This document shows positions 6,738 through 9,821 of a stretch of 9,821 nt of DNA, piece after piece (position 1 is the stretch's first letter; every line of letters starts with the position of its first letter). Under the pieces are notes generated by a model. It worked only from the letters and a program-made list of their open reading frames with translations, was not told the DNA's origin and made no database searches. Source of the DNA: an uncultured bacterium (lineage in GTDB: Bacteria; Bacillota; Clostridia; Oscillospirales; Butyricicoccaceae); assembly GCA_905215125.1 (NCBI GenBank), contig CAJMOV010000054.1, positions 1 through 9,821 of the forward strand, in the 5' to 3' direction. A program made the translations under genes and the position numbers.

Positions 6738-8447
6738 TTATTCGCCCGTCTTCTGCGTCAGGCGGAAGATGACAAACTCGGCCGGCTTGACGGGTGCGAC
6801 GCCGATCACGCAGATGAGCCGGCCGTTGTCGATGTCGTCCTGCGTCATGGTGGCGCTGCCGATGTTGACAAAGAAGGCGTCGGCCGCCGTGCTGCCGGCC
6901 AGCGCGCCGCTCTTCCACACGCCCTCAAGGAAGACTTCGATGGTGCGGCGTACGCGGATCCACAAAAGCTCGTCGTTGGGTTCAAAGACGACCCAATTGG
7001 TGTTGGCCTTGATGGATCCCTCCAGGAAAATGAACAGGCGGCGCACGTTGACGTACTTCCACAGGGGCTTGGAGCTTGCGGTGCGGGCGCCCCAGATGCG
7101 GATGCCCTGGCCCGGGAAGCGGCGGATTAAATTGACGCCGTTGGGGTTGAGCATATCCTGCTCAGCGTTGTTATAGGTGACCGACAGGCCGGTACAGCCT
7201 GCGACCGTCTCGTTGGCCGGGGCCTTATGTACGCCGCGGGTATTGTCGCTGCGGGCGAAGATGCCCAGCACCGAGCCGGAGGGCGGGATAAAGGTATTTC
7301 GCTTGTCCAGCGGGTCGTAAACCTCCAGCCAGGGGTGATACATGGCGCAGTAGTCGCTGTCGACAATATTGCGGTGATCCATGATTTCGCTGACGCTCTT
7401 GGCGTCCTTGGGCATGTCGAGCACGGCGAAGCGGCTGCCTAGGCTCTCGCAGTGGGCGACGAGGGAAAGCTGGACGTTGGGGGCCGTGATGCCGGGCACC
7501 GCCATAAGCGAAACATCGCTGTTGTCCAAGAAGGCCTGGATGCCGGTGCGCGAGCCGGGGCCCTTGTCGACGCCGATGAAGTCACCGTCGCTCAGGGAAG
7601 CGGCCGTGCCGTTTGCACCGCCCGCCAGCTGCAGCCTGACGACATCCTTATCGCATCCGGCCGCCTGGCGGACCAGATCGATGGGCGCGACAGCCTCGTC
7701 GTTGTGGGCGGCGGCGACGTCGACCAGCTCTGACTTGGCCATCAACTTTTCAATAAAGTTGGGGGTGATAATATTAAAGGAAACATTGTCGTAGGTCTCG
7801 ACAGCATCCTCGCATTTGACCTCGACAGTCATTTCGCAGGTGCGCACCGTCGTCTTGGGCAGCAGTGCCTTGTCGACAACGCCGGCGCTTTCAAAGGGCT
7901 TTTGCAGCGTGACGTTGTTGCCCTCCACCGCGGCAATGACGCCGTATTCCCGCGCCTCGCCGCTTTCCAGCACGACGACGTCGCCGACGTTGAAGTCAGC
8001 CGCGTTTTTAAAGACGTACTTGCCCTCGCCTTCATCGGCGTAAATCTGGGTCTTGGCCTTACTGGCCGGGGAAATGGCTACGACAATTTTGTTGCCCCAC
8101 GCGCCGGGGCTTTTCGCCTGCAGGGACAGGCTGCCGCATTTAAGGGCGGCGATAGCGGCGTCAGGCGGCGCGACGCGCATGACAAAGGCGCGGGCGCCCC
8201 CATTGGCAAAAAAGTGGCTGACCGCATGGGCCAGGTAGCGGTATTCGCCGAACTCGCTCTGCTGCAAATACCCGCCAAATTTGCGGGTGAAATCCGAGGC
8301 GCTGGACACAAAGACCGGCGCGCCGCTGACCGGCCCCCTTTCGGCCAGGCCGACAAAGCCGGCCGTGCTTGTGCCGACGCCCTGCATAGGCGCAGGACCG
8401 CTGTCAAATTCCTCTACATAAACACCGGGAGATAAATATTCCGCCAT
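6738..8447 (-). CDS. Contractile tail sheath protein
   Basis: This 569-residue protein is a clear phage/CIS tail sheath, forming the outer cylinder whose contraction pushes the tube. The N-terminus has YLSPGVYVEE (residues 4-13) and TSTAGFVGLAERGP (27-39), both typical. SPGAWGNKI (113-121) is the usual sheath motif before the variable region. Residues about 130-225 form a variable, surface-exposed insertion. The C-terminal domain (446-569) is strongly conserved: GIRIWGART, KYVNVRRLFIFLE, VFEPND, then TMTQDDIDNGRLICVIGVAP and KPAEFVIFR, which carries the linker strands interlocking neighbouring subunits. Only one sheath gene is present, against three in Afp. The ATG is preceded only by a weak GGGGA about 10 bases off, although a strong AAAGGAG lies 59 bases upstream (8507-8513). 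That is odd for a highly expressed structural gene. Confidence 0.97.
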   Translation of the reverse strand: MAEYLSPGVYVEEFDSGPAPMQGVGTSTAGFVGLAERGPVSGAPVFVSSASDFTRKFGGYLQQSEFGEYRYLAHAVSHFFANGGARAFVMRVAPPDAAIAALKCGSLSLQAKSPGAWGNKIVVAISPASKAKTQIYADEGEGKYVFKNAADFNVGDVVVLESGEAREYGVIAAVEGNNVTLQKPFESAGVVDKALLPKTTVRTCEMTVEVKCEDAVETYDNVSFNIITPNFIEKLMAKSELVDVAAAHNDEAVAPIDLVRQAAGCDKDVVRLQLAGGANGTAASLSDGDFIGVDKGPGSRTGIQAFLDNSDVSLMAVPGITAPNVQLSLVAHCESLGSRFAVLDMPKDAKSVSEIMDHRNIVDSDYCAMYHPWLEVYDPLDKRNTFIPPSGSVLGIFARSDNTRGVHKAPANETVAGCTGLSVTYNNAEQDMLNPNGVNLIRRFPGQGIRIWGARTASSKPLWKYVNVRRLFIFLEGSIKANTNWVVFEPNDELLWIRVRRTIEVFLEGVWKSGALAGSTAADAFFVNIGSATMTQDDIDNGRLICVIGVAPVKPAEFVIFRLTQKTGE

Positions 8448-8574
8448 ACATCTTCGATCCCCAAAGCGCGGAAGCCGGCAGCTGCCGCGTCAGGAATCCT
8501 TTCAACTCCTTTCTTATACTCAAGCTTTGCTGTGCAATACCGTGAAAAGGGAGCCGCTCCCTTGGGATACCGTT
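8448..8574 (-). promoter_or_regulatory. Sheath leader: hairpin, isolated strong ribosome site, palindrome
   Basis: The 127 bases between the first gene and the sheath hold several visible elements. AAGGGAG-CGG-CTCCCTT (8547-8563) is a 7-bp hairpin followed by only TTTT, a possible weak terminator or attenuator. TATAAG (8513-8518) could be a -10 element but lacks a well-spaced -35. AAAGGAG (8507-8513) is a strong ribosome site with no ATG, GTG or TTG at normal spacing. GCGGCAGCTGCCGGC around 8475-8490 contains a perfect 12-bp palindrome. Together they suggest control of sheath expression relative to the first gene, but no mechanism can be assigned. Confidence 0.35.
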
Positions 8575-9456
8575 CTATTGCTCGTCCTGCCGGCCTTCAT
8601 CCGGCTGTGCATGGGAGAGAGCGTCCTCGCTGCCCGCTGTGCCGGGTAGCGTCTCCGGCATGCCTTCGCCGCGCATCATCTCCCACTTCCTTTTGATATA
8701 CAGCTGATAGTCGTCGCTTTTTGTATGTTGCCTGGCCCGTTCCGTTATTTTTGCAAATTTCTTTTTAAAATCCATCTGCCTCTGCTCTTTTTTCGCAGCC
8801 AGGACTGCCGCCGCCGTCGCCGCGCTGTGGATGCTGCTGCGATCCGACCGCGCGCCATGCTCCAGCGCGTTAAGCTGGCGTACCCTATCCCGCTCGCGGT
8901 CGACGCGCTGAAACGGGGCGACCCTGTCCATCGTGGTTTCTCCCCCTTCGCGGGCCGACATGCTGCCAAAGCGGCGCATCACCGTTTTAGTGCTGCGCGC
9001 CGCTTCACAGCGCATTTCCATCGCTCCAGTGGAAAAGCTGCCGTCGTTGCTGCGGAAGCGATCCTTATCATGCAGGGTGCGCACCCGCGCCCGGTTTTCC
9101 AGCACCTCGCGCCCCTGCTCGTCGTTTTCATGCCGGACAAAGCTGAACACCATGTCCTTCTTCTTTTCATCGTAACCAATTTCCGCTTTGCCCGTTGTCA
9201 GCTGTACCTGCCCGGCCAGCCTGGGCAGCTCGTCGCGCCTGGCGCAGCAGGACGGTTTGACGCTGCTAATACGACTGTCCTCAGAAGGCGCCGGCTTAAA
9301 GCGGATGCTCTCCGCCGTTTCAGTGTTGAGATCCTCGATGTACCTTCCTGTCGCTTCGTTGCCGCGCGCAGAAAGCGTCTCGTGGTCGCCCGCCGCTTTG
9401 GCCCATTTGCGCCGGCTGCCCGGCTTGTCTTTCCTTGCGGCTTCGGTCTCAAGCAT
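8575..9456 (-). CDS. Charged protein of unknown function, first gene of the CIS operon
   Basis: I do not recognise a family. The ATG at 9456 gives 293 residues and is preceded by GGGAGGAACGGGG. An in-frame TTG at 9498 would add 14 residues but lacks a ribosome site. The protein is very hydrophilic and rich in Arg, Lys, Glu and Asp, with no signal peptide or membrane span. A probable beta strand pair stands in the middle (QVQLTTGKAEIGYDEKKKDM then VFSFVRHEND, about residues 83-112). An Arg/Ser/Ala-rich helical stretch follows, and near the end comes a basic helix (MDFKKKFAKITERAR) and YQLYIKRKWEMMRG. The tail is acidic and low complexity. It is led by the best promoter in the window and precedes the sheath by 127 bp. 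A structural accessory, a chaperone, or a cargo/regulator are possible; nothing in the sequence decides between them. Confidence 0.7.
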   Translation of the reverse strand: MLETEAARKDKPGSRRKWAKAAGDHETLSARGNEATGRYIEDLNTETAESIRFKPAPSEDSRISSVKPSCCARRDELPRLAGQVQLTTGKAEIGYDEKKKDMVFSFVRHENDEQGREVLENRARVRTLHDKDRFRSNDGSFSTGAMEMRCEAARSTKTVMRRFGSMSAREGGETTMDRVAPFQRVDRERDRVRQLNALEHGARSDRSSIHSAATAAAVLAAKKEQRQMDFKKKFAKITERARQHTKSDDYQLYIKRKWEMMRGEGMPETLPGTAGSEDALSHAQPDEGRQDEQ

Positions 9457-9614
9457 CCCCGTTCCTCCCGCAGGTCGTTCCGCAATTTCAGCTGCCAAAT
9501 GTCAGGTATTGTCGATTTATATATAGCCATACTACTATAAATGTTAAAAATTTTCAAGCTTAGAAATCATTGCTTATGTATTTCGGCCCCTCCGTTTCCC
9601 TTTCCTGGAAGGCT
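9457..9614 (-). promoter_or_regulatory. Untranslated leader of the CIS operon (about 158 bases)
   Basis: Between the predicted transcription start (near 9614) and ATG 9456, the leader is AT-rich and then turns GC-rich near the gene. It contains GGAGGGG about 20 bases before an ATG that opens only an 8-codon frame (MISKLENF, about 9545-9571). That spacing is too long to trust. A TTG-started frame overlapping the gene has no ribosome site. No known riboswitch or T-box pattern was recognised. Confidence 0.4.
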
Positions 9615-9620
9615 GCTTAT

Positions 9621-9649
9621 ATTATACCCACAACGACAAATTGCGTCAA
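9621..9649 (-). promoter_or_regulatory. Sigma-A (sigma-70-type) promoter of the CIS operon
   Basis: On the minus strand TTGACG (9649-9644) and a perfect TATAAT (9626-9621) are separated by exactly 17 bases. This is 11 of 12 consensus positions, in an AT-rich region directly upstream of the first gene. Start of transcription is expected near 9614. It is the best promoter-like sequence I found and probably drives the whole CIS operon. Confidence 0.85.
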
Positions 9650-9662
9650 TATAGCACCCACC

Positions 9663-9698
9663 AATAATATGTTTTTGGGTATGAATAATATGCTTTTG
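9663..9698 (-). repeat. Tandem 15-bp direct repeat upstream of the promoter (putative activator site)
   Basis: On the minus strand CAAAAGCATATTATT (9698-9684) and CAAAAACATATTATT (9677-9663) match at 14 of 15 bases and are offset by 21 bases, two helical turns. They end 13 bases before the -35 element, so their centres lie at about -77 and -56. This geometry fits a dimeric activator; LytTR-type response regulators use direct repeats with this offset. The repeat is seen; the regulator is inferred. Confidence 0.55.
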
Positions 9699-9821
9699 CC
9701 ATAGCCCTTTCAAGCGTCTCCGGACAGGACCCGGTTTGCTCCACCGTCTGTCAAATACTGTCGGCTATTGCTATCCTATATTACCATATTTATGAAAAAT
9801 TTACAAGGTTTATTATTTATT
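9699..9821. other. AT-rich distal upstream region without a recognised gene
   Basis: No convincing coding frame or RNA gene was found on either strand here. A weak promoter-like pair on the minus strand (TTGTAA at 9806-9801, 17 bases, TAATAT at 9783-9778) matches only 4 of 6 positions in each box. A small GC inverted repeat (CCGG...CCGG, about 9720-9735) lacks a T tract. The gene upstream of the operon, if any, lies beyond the right edge. Confidence 0.4.

Noticed and set aside
8545..8566. Hairpin after the first gene as a full intrinsic terminator
   Set aside because: The stem is 7 bp and the T run is only four bases, partly in the stem. No good promoter for the sheath follows, so complete termination would silence the operon; at most it is an attenuator.
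9778..9806. Second promoter (TTGTAA-17-TAATAT) on the minus strand
   Set aside because: Only 4 of 6 matches in each box within very AT-rich DNA, where such matches arise by chance.
1..9821. Interpretation as a myophage prophage or a type VI secretion system
   Set aside because: No capsid, portal, terminase, integrase or lysis gene and no TssB/TssC split sheath are present. The single sheath, two tube paralogues, DUF6760-like and Afp7-like proteins fit eCIS best, although the left part of the operon is not visible.
1..9821. CRISPR array, tRNA, rRNA or insertion sequence
   Set aside because: No regularly spaced repeats, cloverleaf sequences, rRNA segments or transposase frames were recognised on either strand.

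Overview
The window carries the front part of one long operon on the minus strand, read from about 9650 down past base 1. It encodes a phage-tail-like contractile injection system: sheath, two tube paralogues, an assembly or baseplate factor, a DUF6760-type small protein, a tube-initiator/baseplate protein and a VgrG-type spike. Gene content and order resemble the extracellular contractile injection systems (eCIS, Afp/PVC relatives) more than a prophage. No capsid, packaging, lysis or integrase gene is visible, but the operon runs off the left edge. The host is probably a GC-rich Gram-positive, perhaps a clostridial gut bacterium. The evidence is strong GGAGG-type ribosome sites, a textbook sigma-A promoter, and GC-rich genes beside an AT-rich regulatory region. 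This is inference and no taxon is claimed.

Layout in transcription order (right to left): AT-rich control region (9457-9821) with a TTGACG-17-TATAAT promoter and a tandem 15-bp direct repeat just upstream; a charged protein of unknown function (9456-8575); a leader with a hairpin; the sheath (8447-6738); tube protein 1 (6698-6276); a strong intercistronic hairpin; a 121-aa gp26-like/assembly protein (6192-5827); a DUF6760-like frame with no usable start codon (to 5639); tube protein 2 (5626-5144); a giant, largely disordered 1143-aa protein (5114-1683); an Afp7-like protein (1670-954); and the first 306 residues of a VgrG/Pvc8-type spike (919-1, cut by the window edge).

How the parts should work together: the spike and Afp7-like protein form the hub on which the tube starts. 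Tube 2 is a likely adaptor ring and tube 1 the bulk tube, with the contractile sheath polymerising around it. The 121-aa protein and the DUF6760 module act in assembly or at the baseplate. The main system-level novelty candidates are a probable programmed -1 frameshift fusing those last two, analogous to lambda gpG/gpGT, and the giant disordered protein encoded between tube 2 and the hub protein. ATPase, gp25-like, PAAR, large baseplate, fibre, tape-measure and cargo genes are not in the window and would be expected further left.
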